This document shows positions 18,298 to 26,517 of a stretch of 36,156 nt of DNA, one piece after another. Within the stretch, counting starts at the first letter, position 1. The number at the start of each line of letters is the position of its first letter. Both the position numbers and the translations under genes were made by a program. Source of the stretch: JAGNRR01 sp964612525 (GTDB lineage Bacteria; Bacteroidota; Bacteroidia; Chitinophagales; Chitinophagaceae); the NCBI GenBank assembly GCA_964612525.1, contig CAZTCQ010000015.1, positions 1-36,156 on the forward strand. The letters are read 5' to 3'. The notes beneath the pieces are model-generated. The model worked only from the letters and a program-made list of their open reading frames with translations. It ran no database searches and was not told the DNA's origin.

Positions 18298-19320
18298 CTA
18301 TTCTTTTAAAAGATGTAACTCTTTTATTCGGCTTGCAAAATAAACTTTTTTTTCAGGATTGAGCAAACTTAATTTCTTATATAATTCTACGGCCTTTTCG
18401 GTTTTACCCTGGTTAACATACAATTCAGCTAGCGGCTCAGTAACCAAACCATCACCAAAGGATACGGATTTCATAGCTTTCTCGAAGATTTCATCGGGCA
18501 CAACGTCTTCTTCATCGTCCATAGCTTCTGCTAATTTTTCTTTTTGCCAAGCACTTCGAATAGCATCCTTGCCTTTTTTATCCTCCTCTTCGCTTTCTTT
18601 TTTAGCTTTAAAATATTGCAGCCAATCCGTAAAACTCAACATTACCATCAAATCACCTGGATCTTCCTCATCGGCAACTTTCTCAGAATTACCAGAATCA
18701 ATCTCAGGTGACAATTGTGACTCTGTTGTGGGAATCGGATTCTCCTCAGGCAAATCTTGAATCAGTTGTAAAACATCCTCTTCCGATGATTCCATGATCT
18801 TCTCATTATTATCTGCCTCATTTTCTTTTGCACTAACTTCCTCCGCTTCCAACTTTCTAGTATCCTCGATATTTTTTTCTTGCTCCGCTAGCGCTTTTTT
18901 CAACGCTTCGTCTCTATTATGTTCTTCGCTAGTTTCTGCAAGTTCTTCAGTAAGCGCGAGTTCTGCTGCCTTTTTTGAAACCACGTTCGGCACGGCTACT
19001 CTCATTTTTTTCTTACCGCTTGTCTCTTTAGCCTTTACTATTTCAGGTTTACTACTTTCCTTTGTTTCTGCCTTTTTATTTTCAGTAGCAGTTGCAGAAG
19101 CTACCTTGCCTAACCGAACAGAAAAATGCAAAGGATTATCAAAATGCAGGAATAAATTTTGTTTTTGCTTTTTACTAATTTTTCCACACTTTTTATAACG
19201 AAGCAATTGAAGCACGGAAGCATACGGATATTCCTGCGCACATTTTTCTAAATCAGCAATCGGCAGTGCAGCCAAATGCTCCGAACTAGTTAAGGCTTGA
19301 ATAAAATTAGAGCGCTCCAT
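18298..19320 (-). CDS. Conserved hypothetical protein, acidic centre and TPR-like C-terminus
   Basis: A 340-residue protein without a signal peptide or membrane helix. The N-terminal 75 residues look globular (with a short helix reading EKCAQEYPYASVLQLLRYKK), the middle is strongly charged and rich in Glu and Lys, and the last 45 residues form a TPR-like helix pair (LAELYVNQGKTEKAVELYKKL). Genes of this layout commonly precede secG in Bacteroidota, and here only four bases separate them. I do not recognise a defined function; an accessory or scaffold role is only suggested by the TPR. A TATCTTGC sequence just upstream is near the -7 consensus. Confidence 0.75.
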   Translation of the reverse strand: MERSNFIQALTSSEHLAALPIADLEKCAQEYPYASVLQLLRYKKCGKISKKQKQNLFLHFDNPLHFSVRLGKVASATATENKKAETKESSKPEIVKAKETSGKKKMRVAVPNVVSKKAAELALTEELAETSEEHNRDEALKKALAEQEKNIEDTRKLEAEEVSAKENEADNNEKIMESSEEDVLQLIQDLPEENPIPTTESQLSPEIDSGNSEKVADEEDPGDLMVMLSFTDWLQYFKAKKESEEEDKKGKDAIRSAWQKEKLAEAMDDEEDVVPDEIFEKAMKSVSFGDGLVTEPLAELYVNQGKTEKAVELYKKLSLLNPEKKVYFASRIKELHLLKE

Positions 19321-19327
19321 TCAGGTT

Positions 19328-19335
19328 GCAAGATA
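19328..19335 (-). promoter_or_regulatory. Possible -7 element of the TPR-like/secG operon
   Basis: The minus strand reads TATCTTGC, close to TAnnTTTG with one T missing, seven bases before the ATG at 19320. Confidence 0.3.
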
Positions 19336-19512
19336 AATCTTTTAATATAAAAAAGAAATTAGTTTTAACCGAAAGCAAATAATTAGCAAAGACTAATAGC
19401 AACCTTCGGTTTCTTTCCCAATTTCTATTAAAACTTTTCAATCACATGTACTATTGTAAATCATCATTGATTTAACTTAGCCAAATTCCATTACCAGAAA
19501 GAAAAAACGTCG

Positions 19513-19543
19513 TTGACAATCTCTTCTTTCGAAAATAGATTTT
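19513..19543 (+). promoter_or_regulatory. Possible paaZ promoter
   Basis: TTG at 19513-19515 and TAGATTTT at 19536-19543 resemble the Bacteroidota -33 TTTG and -7 TAnnTTTG boxes with 20 bases between them, each with one mismatch. The remaining part of 19321-19568 shows no gene. Confidence 0.4.
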
Positions 19544-19568
19544 CAAGAACAAAAAAAAATAATACATC

Positions 19569-21647
19569 ATGGCAATACAACTTTTAGAAAACTACGCAGA
19601 AGGAAAATGGGTTTCGGGAAAAGGAGAAGGCGAAACGCTTTACAACGCCTCAACGGGAGAAGCACTCTACAGCGCCAGTAGTAAAGGTCTAGACTTTGGC
19701 GCTATGGCACATTATGCCCGCACAACAGGTCGAGAAAAACTGAGCAAAATGGGCTTCCATGATCGGGGACTCATGCTTAAAAAATTAGCCTTACACCTTC
19801 AATCAAAAAAGCGAGATTTTTATACAATCAGTTTTCAAACCGGTGCCACTAAAATAGATTCTTGGATTGATATCGAAGGTGGTATTGGAAATTTATTTAC
19901 GTACGCAAGCCTGCGACGGCAGTTTCCAAATGAGCCTTTTTACCTAGAAGGGCAAATGGCTAATTTATCTAAGGAAGGAACTTTTATTGGTCACCATATT
20001 ATGACTCCCAAGGAAGGAGTGGCGATTCATATTAATGCGTTCAACTTTCCCGTTTGGGGCATGTTAGAAAAAATTGCTGTGAATTTATTAGCGGGCGTTC
20101 CGGCCATTGTAAAACCCGCAACCCCTACAGCCTATTTAACCGAAGCAGTAGTAAAAGAAATTATTGCTTCCGGGATTTTACCCGAAGGAAGCTTACAATT
20201 AATTTGTGGCAGCGGCCGTGGTATTATTGATGTGGTTGAGCTGGGCGATGTAGTCACATTTACCGGAAGTGCTGCTACAGGTAAAATGCTAGCCGGTGAC
20301 CCTATCCTTTTAGAAAAAGGAGTTCCGTTTACCATGGAAGCCGATAGCTTAAACTGCTGTGTATTGGGCGAAGACGTAACACCGGACATGCCAGAGTTTG
20401 ATATTTTCATAAAAGAAGTCGCACGAGAAATAACAGTAAAAGCCGGACAAAAATGTACAGCCATTCGCCGAGTAATTGTGCCAGACTCTCAGGTAGAAAA
20501 TGTAAAAAATGCATTGGGCGCTCGCTTAGAAAAAAACATAATCGGAAACCCTACCAACGAAAATGTTCGCATGGGACCGCTAGCTGGAACGAACCAGCGA
20601 GATGATGTTTTAGAGGCCGTTGAAAAACTACAGGCCGAAAACGATTTAATATATGGAAGTATCAATGAAAGCTTCGATGTGCTAGATGGAGATTATGAAA
20701 AAGGTGCTTTCCTAAAACCCATGATATTTTTTAATGATGCACCATTCAAAAAAATGGCTTGTCATAATGTAGAAGCATTTGGACCAATCTCTACCGTTAT
20801 GCCTTACAAAGATTTAGACCAGGCAATTGGCTTAGCTAAATTGGGTAAAGGTTCTTTGGTAGGAAGTATTGTAACCGCAGATAATACAATCGCCAAGGAC
20901 TTCCTAATGGGTAGCGCGAGTACTCATGGCCGTATTTTAATATTAAATAAAGACTGTGCCAAAGAAAGTACAGGACATGGCTCTCCCCTACCACTACTCA
21001 CACATGGCGGACCTGGGCGTGCAGGCGGTGGCGAAGAAATGGGCGGCGTACGCGGTGTAGCGCACTTCATGGATCGTACTGCGATACAGGGCTCACCGAC
21101 TACTATTATGGCCATTAGTAATCAGTATCAAATGGGCGCGAAAGGAAATGTAACTGAGCAACATCCTTTTACAAAACATTACGAAGAGCTTTCAGTGGGT
21201 GATCAATTAATTTCAAAAGAGCGACTGATTACCGCCGATGATATTGATCAGTTTGCCGAGCTAAGTGGTGATCATTTTTACGCTCATAAACGTGACACAG
21301 ATTTTGCGGATACTATGTTCGATGAGCAAGTTGCTCATGGTTATTTTATTATGAGTGCTGCTGCTGGTTTATTTGTTGATCCAATTGAGAAAAACCCTGT
21401 TCTGCTAAATTATGGCATTGACGAATTACGATTTACTAAACCCGTCTACCCGGGTGCTAAAATCCATATTAAGTTTACTTGTAAAGAAAAAATACCCACC
21501 GAATTAAAACCAGATGACGAAGATCCAAAAAATCGTTTGCCCAAAGGAATAGTAAAATGGATGGTAGAAATGTATGATGATAGTGACGAACCTTTAGTGG
21601 GTGTCGCTACAATTTTAACCATGGTTAAATTAAAAGACCTGTCCTAG
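19569..21647 (+). CDS. paaZ: PaaZ: oxepin-CoA ring-opening aldehyde dehydrogenase/enoyl-CoA hydratase fusion
   Basis: In phenylacetate breakdown PaaZ hydrolytically opens oxepin-CoA with its C-terminal MaoC (hot-dog) domain and oxidises the resulting aldehyde with its N-terminal aldehyde dehydrogenase domain. The 692-residue product has both: ALDH over about 1-520 with general base Glu257 (TMEAD) and nucleophile Cys296 (GQKCTAIRR), and MaoC over about 535-685 with SGDHFYAH giving Asp568 and His573. These match the catalytic residues of the E. coli enzyme after a small offset, so both activities should be intact. No other paa genes lie in the window, so the gene may serve another acyl-CoA pathway or a pathway encoded elsewhere. 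It appears to be transcribed alone. Confidence 0.95.
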   Translation: MAIQLLENYAEGKWVSGKGEGETLYNASTGEALYSASSKGLDFGAMAHYARTTGREKLSKMGFHDRGLMLKKLALHLQSKKRDFYTISFQTGATKIDSWIDIEGGIGNLFTYASLRRQFPNEPFYLEGQMANLSKEGTFIGHHIMTPKEGVAIHINAFNFPVWGMLEKIAVNLLAGVPAIVKPATPTAYLTEAVVKEIIASGILPEGSLQLICGSGRGIIDVVELGDVVTFTGSAATGKMLAGDPILLEKGVPFTMEADSLNCCVLGEDVTPDMPEFDIFIKEVAREITVKAGQKCTAIRRVIVPDSQVENVKNALGARLEKNIIGNPTNENVRMGPLAGTNQRDDVLEAVEKLQAENDLIYGSINESFDVLDGDYEKGAFLKPMIFFNDAPFKKMACHNVEAFGPISTVMPYKDLDQAIGLAKLGKGSLVGSIVTADNTIAKDFLMGSASTHGRILILNKDCAKESTGHGSPLPLLTHGGPGRAGGGEEMGGVRGVAHFMDRTAIQGSPTTIMAISNQYQMGAKGNVTEQHPFTKHYEELSVGDQLISKERLITADDIDQFAELSGDHFYAHKRDTDFADTMFDEQVAHGYFIMSAAAGLFVDPIEKNPVLLNYGIDELRFTKPVYPGAKIHIKFTCKEKIPTELKPDDEDPKNRLPKGIVKWMVEMYDDSDEPLVGVATILTMVKLKDLS

Positions 21648-21715
21648 ATAAATTTACATCTTATCAACGGTTCATTATTTAACTGGAGAGGAAATTTAAA
21701 ATCAATGGCTCTTCT

Positions 21716-22429
21716 ATGTCAGTAAAAAAAATTTTAAGAGGAGCCATTCGATTGCTACTAAAAGCAGCTTTCGGCCTTATAATTTTTCTAGCGGTTTACT
21801 TTGCGGTCGAATTTGTTGCTTCCAGCATCACCTGCCTAGGTGAAAAAAAATCACCGAAGGAAATGTTTATTTTTTTACAAACGAACGGAGTACACACTGA
21901 CCTAATCGTTCCAATTAAAAACAGAGCATTTGATTGGAGCAGTGTAATTGATATCAACACAACTCGATCAAAAGACACATCTGTTAAATACATAGCCATT
22001 GGATGGGGGGACAAAGGCTTCTATCTTGAAACACCTTCTTGGGACGAGCTAAAAGTGAGCACCGCCGCCAAGGCCGCCTTAGGACTTAGCTCCACCGCAA
22101 TGCATTGCACTTTTCATAAAGCCCCCATTGAAAATGAGAACCGAAGAAGAATATTCCTAAGCTATAAGCAATACAAACGCTTAGTACATTTTATTCTTAC
22201 AAGTTTTGAATGGACAAATAGCAGGCAATCAATTTTAGTAAACACCAAGATTCGTTATGATGAATACGATACTTTTTATGAAGCCGCTGGTCATTACAGT
22301 TTATTCAAAACATGCAACACCTGGACGAATCAAGCTTTAAAGAGTGCAGGACTCACCTCAGCGTATTGGGCTGCTTTTGAAGGTCGAATCATGAAGAAAT
22401 ATAAGACTACTGCAACACCCTCTGAATAA
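21716..22429 (+). CDS. DUF2459 family membrane-anchored protein
   Basis: A 237-residue protein with one N-terminal membrane helix (about 10-34) and a periplasmic domain. Patterns such as FLQTNGVHTDLIVP, IGWGDKGFYLETPSW and CNTWTNQALKSAG are those of the DUF2459/TIGR02117 family, whose conserved His and Cys suggest a permuted NlpC/P60-type papain fold; no activity is proven. The start at 21716 is the first ATG in frame. A strong purine-rich stretch (GGAGAGG, 21685-21691) lies closer to another ATG at 21705, which opens only a six-codon reading frame that ends across this gene's start. Confidence 0.85.
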   Translation: MSVKKILRGAIRLLLKAAFGLIIFLAVYFAVEFVASSITCLGEKKSPKEMFIFLQTNGVHTDLIVPIKNRAFDWSSVIDINTTRSKDTSVKYIAIGWGDKGFYLETPSWDELKVSTAAKAALGLSSTAMHCTFHKAPIENENRRRIFLSYKQYKRLVHFILTSFEWTNSRQSILVNTKIRYDEYDTFYEAAGHYSLFKTCNTWTNQALKSAGLTSAYWAAFEGRIMKKYKTTATPSE

Positions 22430-22479
22430 ATATAACAAATCAATGACTTAGTAATCTTCAGTTCAAGAAGTCAGAGCCG

Positions 22480-22487
22480 TACTTTTG
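22480..22487 (+). promoter_or_regulatory. -7 element of the DUF2147 gene
   Basis: TACTTTTG is an exact match to TAnnTTTG and ends five bases before the ATG at 22493, again implying a leaderless or nearly leaderless message. Confidence 0.5.
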
Positions 22488-22492
22488 ATAGA

Positions 22493-22915
22493 ATGAGTGT
22501 ATCCAAAGTCCTTATAATTATTATGCTAAGTTCGGCGATTGCACAATGTGCCATAGCTCAAAAGTTCACAGGTAAGTGGCTAGTTCAAAAGAAGGATGGT
22601 GTAGTGGAAATTTTTAAAAAAGGCAACATTTATTATGGCAAGGTGATTGAAGGCAAGAACCTGGTCAACAAAGACGGCTCTTTTCGAAAAGACATAAAAA
22701 ACCCGAGTAAATCTAAACGTAATAGAGCCATAAAAAATATGATATTCCTCGCCAATTTTAAAAAACAGGGAGAGGAGCTAGTAGGCGGAACACTCTATGA
22801 CTCTAGAACTGGTAAAAGCTATAAGGGGAAAATATGGCTAGAAGCTGGCAAATTAAAAGTAAGAGGCTATCTCGGTATTTTTTATGAAACACGAACTTGG
22901 ACCCGAGCAAAATAA
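22493..22915 (+). CDS. DUF2147 family secreted protein
   Basis: A 140-residue protein with a signal peptide (about 1-22, ending AIAQ) and a DUF2147 domain: GKWLV near the mature N-terminus, GGTLYDSRTGKSYKGK in the centre and KVRGYLGIFYETRTWTR at the end, as in other members. The family is a small predicted beta-sheet fold of unknown function; many members are periplasmic. Its stop lies six bases from the stop of the convergent barrel gene, without a visible terminator between. Confidence 0.88.
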   Translation: MSVSKVLIIIMLSSAIAQCAIAQKFTGKWLVQKKDGVVEIFKKGNIYYGKVIEGKNLVNKDGSFRKDIKNPSKSKRNRAIKNMIFLANFKKQGEELVGGTLYDSRTGKSYKGKIWLEAGKLKVRGYLGIFYETRTWTRAK

Positions 22916-22921
22916 GATATT

Positions 22922-23557
22922 CTATTCGCCAATATTATTCTTGTCACGAGCAAAGCCATAGCAAAAACCAAATTCGAAAAGTGATTTTCCTAAACTCATT
23001 TGCGAATAAAAGCCAAAGCTATTTGAAATTTCAAACTTCGCTCCTACTAAATTTAACTGTCCTCCGATTGGGATTGCATTATTTAAAGATTGAGAAAAAA
23101 TTGAATTATTAAAAAATGGATCGTCAGAGTATTCCTTATAATTTATATAGTTGTAACCAATCCCTACCCCTGAATACATAGCCAATCGACCAGCACGCAA
23201 CCAGTAAAAATTTATATCGGTATAGGCAGCAAAATTAGTTATTTCACACCCTTCTCTACCTTGAAAAAGCTGTTGGTTGTCTACATACTCTATACCATAA
23301 TCTATGTCTACTTTTGAAAAAGCTAACTGTATACCAACGGAAACTACTTTAGAGGCTATGTATTCATATTTCAAATACGCTGGCCCAATTACCGATCGTT
23401 GAAAATCATCATTAACTGAAACATTATCAAACTGCAAGGCAACAGAATTCGGAAATCCATAGCCCAATGTGACAAGGTGTGTACCTTGAGGATACACCTG
23501 AGCTTCAGCTCCTAAACCGATTAAAAGTGTAAGAAGAATAAGTGAAAACTTTTTCAT
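22922..23557 (-). CDS. Small outer-membrane beta-barrel protein, paralog A
   Basis: A 211-residue protein with signal peptide (about 1-20, ending AEAQ) and alternating aromatic and polar residues typical of an eight-stranded outer-membrane barrel. It shares several segments with the next gene upstream: GPAYLKYEY versus GPVHLKYEY, NFYWLRAGRLAMYSGVGIGYNY versus a near-identical stretch, and YSDDPFF versus FSDDPDF; the two are clearly duplicated. It ends in charged residues (ARDKNNIGE) and lacks the terminal aromatic residue usual for barrels, which paralog B retains. The function is unknown. It has its own near-consensus -7 element. Confidence 0.82.
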   Translation of the reverse strand: MKKFSLILLTLLIGLGAEAQVYPQGTHLVTLGYGFPNSVALQFDNVSVNDDFQRSVIGPAYLKYEYIASKVVSVGIQLAFSKVDIDYGIEYVDNQQLFQGREGCEITNFAAYTDINFYWLRAGRLAMYSGVGIGYNYINYKEYSDDPFFNNSIFSQSLNNAIPIGGQLNLVGAKFEISNSFGFYSQMSLGKSLFEFGFCYGFARDKNNIGE

Positions 23558-23564
23558 AAGACCA

Positions 23565-23572
23565 CTAAGGTA
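23565..23572 (-). promoter_or_regulatory. Possible -7 element of barrel paralog A
   Basis: The minus strand reads TACCTTAG, one mismatch from TAnnTTTG, seven bases before the ATG. A TTTG lies 17 bases further upstream and may be the -33 box, slightly closer than usual. Confidence 0.3.
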
Positions 23573-23604
23573 TCATTAATAAGCGTGAACAAAGCATTTT
23601 CAAT

Positions 23605-23634
23605 AAAAAAAGCCATGCACAAAACGTACATGGC
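23605..23634 (-). terminator. Intrinsic terminator of barrel paralog B
   Basis: GCCATG at 23612-23617 pairs with CATGGC at 23629-23634, extended by two further pairs after one mismatch, and is followed on the minus strand by seven T (23605-23611). It separates the two paralogs, which are thus probably transcribed independently. Confidence 0.75.
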
Positions 23635-23660
23635 AAATTAAAAATATTTTTCTGTTATGC

Positions 23661-24281
23661 TTAGAAACGACCACCGCCGCCACCAAAGCCAATGACCAAT
23701 CCTGCCTGTGCTATTGGTCCAATACCAAGTTCAACATAAGCTCCGATACTTGGGGCAAACATAAATTTAGCTCCTATGGCTGTAAGTTCCATTCCAATCG
23801 GAGGTAAAGTAATTGAGCCTTGCAAAGCTTCATCAAAATCAGGATCATCTGAGAACCAAGAAGCATCAAGATAATTATAACCCGCTCCTATACCAGAGTA
23901 CATCATAAGTTTATCTTTGCGCAACCAATAGAAATTAACCTTGGCTAAAGCTCCGATACTCGTAGATTTGAAACCTAACTCACCAGTTTGAGTAACCTGG
24001 TTGTTATCTTCCCAAGTAGTTTCATAGGCAATTTTGTTCGTATTTAAACGAGCACTAAGACCAACGCTGATTGCGTCAGAAACAAAATATTCATATTTTA
24101 AATGCACCGGACCAATGCCGGATTGATTAAAACCTGTGAAGCTTTCATAAGCTTTGTATAGTGCTTTACTAACGCTATAACCATGACCAATAGAGAGGGC
24201 CGAAGAACCTTGCTCAAACGCTTGAGCATTTACATTTAGAGATACAATTGCACAAAAAGCAATTAGGATTAGTTTTTTCAT
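23661..24281 (-). CDS. Small outer-membrane beta-barrel protein, paralog B
   Basis: A 206-residue protein with a signal peptide (ending VNAQ) and barrel-like strands; homologous to the downstream neighbour along its whole length (shared FYWLRKDKLMMYSGIGAGYNY-like segment and LxAIGAKF near the end). It finishes with a glycine run and a terminal Phe (GGGGGRF), the latter matching the usual C-terminal aromatic signal for barrel insertion. An exact -7 element is 24 bases upstream of the ATG and a terminator follows the stop. Function unknown; both copies resemble generic Bacteroidota outer-membrane barrel proteins. Confidence 0.82.
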   Translation of the reverse strand: MKKLILIAFCAIVSLNVNAQAFEQGSSALSIGHGYSVSKALYKAYESFTGFNQSGIGPVHLKYEYFVSDAISVGLSARLNTNKIAYETTWEDNNQVTQTGELGFKSTSIGALAKVNFYWLRKDKLMMYSGIGAGYNYLDASWFSDDPDFDEALQGSITLPPIGMELTAIGAKFMFAPSIGAYVELGIGPIAQAGLVIGFGGGGGRF

Positions 24282-24305
24282 TTTAAGAGTTTTTATTTAT
24301 GATAA

Positions 24306-24313
24306 CAAACTTA
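24306..24313 (-). promoter_or_regulatory. -7 element of barrel paralog B
   Basis: The minus strand reads TAAGTTTG, an exact TAnnTTTG match, with 24 bases to the ATG at 24281. Confidence 0.5.
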
Positions 24314-24425
24314 GATAATTAATTTTAACTTTACGACAACAGTTAGCACTTTTTTATAAATAGCAGGGAGACTAAGTAATCAGGAAGATTTCAGAGGATT
24401 TTACATAAAAACACTCGCCACCTTC

Positions 24426-25031
24426 TTATTGAGGATAAATACTAGGTAACGTTTTAATAACAGAATCGATCTCACTGGGAGTCAGATAACGTTTGCTAAA
24501 TTTAGTGGGCAAGGGCCTATCACTAGATGACTCAAAGGCTTCACGCGTTTCCTTACTCCAAGCCCTAAGCTCTAACCCTAAACCATTTTTTATAGTTCGA
24601 ATATCCGTTGCACGTTCCGATCTTCGCAATCCATTCGGTAAGGCTTGGCCAATAATAAATTTCATAAACCCAAAGAAATTGAAAGAATGGAATAAATCAA
24701 TGTGAGCTAATTCATGGGCCATTACCCCATCTTGCGAGGTTGGGCTAAGGTGGTCAAACTCAAAGCAGATATAATTACCACTTACTTCTTTATTCAATTT
24801 TACATAATACTTCCGTTTAGCCGGTTTTCTAAAAACAGACCACCAGGTATAGCTCGCCGCCATAGCACTTCCTTGCTTGCGCACTTTAATCTCAATGTTT
24901 GCATTATTCAGCTGGCTATATTTTGGTTTCATTTTATCCAAAGAAGATTGTGCCATTTCTTCAAAGGTTTGCGACCAGACGGTAGTGCTAGGAAGCACGG
25001 TGAGTATAAAAAGTACTACTAAAATTCTCAT
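24426..25031 (-). CDS. Secreted HExxH protein resembling an M48-type zinc peptidase
   Basis: A 201-residue protein with an N-terminal signal peptide (about 1-20, ending VWSQ). HELAH at 106-110 is a zinc-peptidase HExxH motif, and ERATD at 139-143 fits the ExxxD third-ligand pattern of M48-like gluzincins. It is smaller than typical M48 enzymes and lacks their membrane helices and repeats, so I would call it only a putative peptidase. The start overlaps the stop of the cysteine-cluster gene by four bases, making it the last gene of a three-gene operon. Its substrate is unknown. Confidence 0.8.
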   Translation of the reverse strand: MRILVVLFILTVLPSTTVWSQTFEEMAQSSLDKMKPKYSQLNNANIEIKVRKQGSAMAASYTWWSVFRKPAKRKYYVKLNKEVSGNYICFEFDHLSPTSQDGVMAHELAHIDLFHSFNFFGFMKFIIGQALPNGLRRSERATDIRTIKNGLGLELRAWSKETREAFESSSDRPLPTKFSKRYLTPSEIDSVIKTLPSIYPQ

Positions 25032-25498
25032 TGTGAAACAATTTTATTCATTACATAATAGGCCGCTGGGCATACCTGTGTATTTTTTAAGGTGATACTT
25101 TTACGTTTTAAAAAAACATCTTCATCGGTATAGGGATAACGAGCACAATCACTAGGACGAGCTACATAAATCTGACAGGTATTGTCTTCATTTAAAAAAG
25201 TACAGGGTGAGGATTGCAGCACATAATCATTTTCGGCATCCAACACTAAATATTGCTGAATAAAAGCTCCTTCTTTCATGCCAAGATATTTTGCTATCCG
25301 TTTTATATCTGGGGCTTTAAACCGAGGCGAATGATTTTTACAACAAGCGGCACAATCTAAACAATCAATTTTCTCAAAAGCTTCTTCATGCCATTCAGGT
25401 AACTGCCGAATTGTTTTTCGATCTGGTTTCTTGCCTAATACTTTTGTAAATTTTTTTTGCTCTTTGGCTGACTTTTGCTTCCAATTAGGATCCAACAT
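25028..25498 (-). CDS. YkgJ family cysteine-cluster protein
   Basis: A 156-residue cytoplasmic protein with the CxxCxxCC cluster at Cys46, Cys49, Cys52 and Cys53, followed by further conserved Cys in SPCTFL, NTCQIY, PSDCARYPY and TQVCPA. This is the pattern of the YkgJ/UPF0153 zinc- or iron-cluster family, whose biochemical role is not established. The start overlaps the end of the threonine dehydrogenase gene by 14 bases, and the stop overlaps the next gene by four, so translation of all three is probably coupled. Confidence 0.9.
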   Translation of the reverse strand: MLDPNWKQKSAKEQKKFTKVLGKKPDRKTIRQLPEWHEEAFEKIDCLDCAACCKNHSPRFKAPDIKRIAKYLGMKEGAFIQQYLVLDAENDYVLQSSPCTFLNEDNTCQIYVARPSDCARYPYTDEDVFLKRKSITLKNTQVCPAAYYVMNKIVSQ

Positions 25499-26447
25499 TT
25501 TGCATCCCTTTTATACCCGAAATCATAGCATCCACCAACGAAGGCAAATCAAATTTTTCTTGCCACCCCCAATCCGTCCTTGCTGTAGAATCATCAATAC
25601 TGGCTGGCCAATCGTTAGCAATATCCTGACGATAATCAGGCTTATACTCTATTGTAAATTCTGGAATTCTCCTTTTAATTTCAGCAGCTATTTCTTCTGG
25701 TGAAAAACTTAAAGCGGTTACATTATATCCTCTTTTAATACTCAAGTCTTTTTTGTCGGCCTCCATTAGTTCCAACGTGGCCCGAATGGCATCGTCCATA
25801 AACATCATGGGCAAAAAAGCATCTTTCTTTAAAAAACAGCTATACCTTTCACCAGCTAGTGCTTTATAAAATATATCAATCGCATAATCAGTCGTGCCAC
25901 CGCCCGGAGGACTTTTATAACTGATTAATCCCGGATAGCGAATGCTCCGAATATCCATGTCATATTTGTCATTATAATAGGCACACAAATTTTCACCCGC
26001 ATTTTTAGTTATGCCATACATACTAGAGGGTTCTATAATAGTGGACTGACTGGTTTGATGCTTCGGACTCGATGGTCCAAAAACCGCAATACTACTTGGC
26101 CAAAATATTTTTGACAACTTCAACTCTCTTCCCAGCTCTAAGAGTCCCATCAAGCTTTCCATATTTACATCCCAAGCTAACTTTGGATTCTTTTCACCCG
26201 TCGCGGAAAGGACTGCCGCCAGATGATAGACTTGGGTAAAACCTTCTTTTTTTATTAGCTCGCCAATCCCATTTTTATCCATTGCATCTAACTGTGCGTA
26301 GCGCCCAACTTTTTCTAGCAAATCATGGGTTGGTTTCAAGTCAGTAGGAAGTACATTTTCATCACCATGTTTCTCCCGTAGTGCAGCCGTTAGTTCAACT
26401 CCAATTTGACCTCCTGCCCCTAACAATAATATTTTTTCGTGACTCAT
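25485..26447 (-). CDS. tdh: L-threonine 3-dehydrogenase, short-chain (SDR) type
   Basis: Oxidises threonine to 2-amino-3-ketobutyrate with NAD. The 320-residue product has a Rossmann GAGGQIG motif at 10-16, SSIAVFG at 118-124 and the catalytic YxxxK pair Tyr144/Lys148. Segments YKSPPGGGTTDYAIDIF and WPASIDDSTARTDWGW distinguish the bacterial SDR threonine dehydrogenases from other sugar epimerases. I placed the start at the ATG 26447; the frame continues upstream into the divergent kdsA gene but that part carries no family sequence. The partner 2-amino-3-ketobutyrate CoA ligase (kbl) is not in the window. Confidence 0.9.
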   Translation of the reverse strand: MSHEKILLLGAGGQIGVELTAALREKHGDENVLPTDLKPTHDLLEKVGRYAQLDAMDKNGIGELIKKEGFTQVYHLAAVLSATGEKNPKLAWDVNMESLMGLLELGRELKLSKIFWPSSIAVFGPSSPKHQTSQSTIIEPSSMYGITKNAGENLCAYYNDKYDMDIRSIRYPGLISYKSPPGGGTTDYAIDIFYKALAGERYSCFLKKDAFLPMMFMDDAIRATLELMEADKKDLSIKRGYNVTALSFSPEEIAAEIKRRIPEFTIEYKPDYRQDIANDWPASIDDSTARTDWGWQEKFDLPSLVDAMISGIKGMQNVGS

Positions 26448-26503
26448 AGATTTGTAAAATAAAACCGTTGCAAAATACAACATAGCAGACAAACTCTTAG
26501 TGC

Positions 26504-26511
26504 TATCTTTG
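26504..26511 (+). promoter_or_regulatory. -7 element of the kdsA promoter
   Basis: TATCTTTG is an exact TAnnTTTG match and ends six bases before the kdsA ATG, so the transcript should begin at or next to the start codon. It forms part of a CTTTGCAAAG palindrome (26508-26517). Confidence 0.55.
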
Positions 26512-26517
26512 CAAAGC

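Noticed and set aside
18359..19198. Two Ser-rich open frames on the plus strand opposite the TPR-like gene
   Set aside because: They mirror the Glu/Lys/Ala-rich codons of the real gene; sequences are low complexity and without motifs.
22450..22473. TGACTT...AAGTCA hairpin between the DUF2459 and DUF2147 genes
   Set aside because: The stem is only six bases with a long loop and no T-run; not supportable as a terminator.
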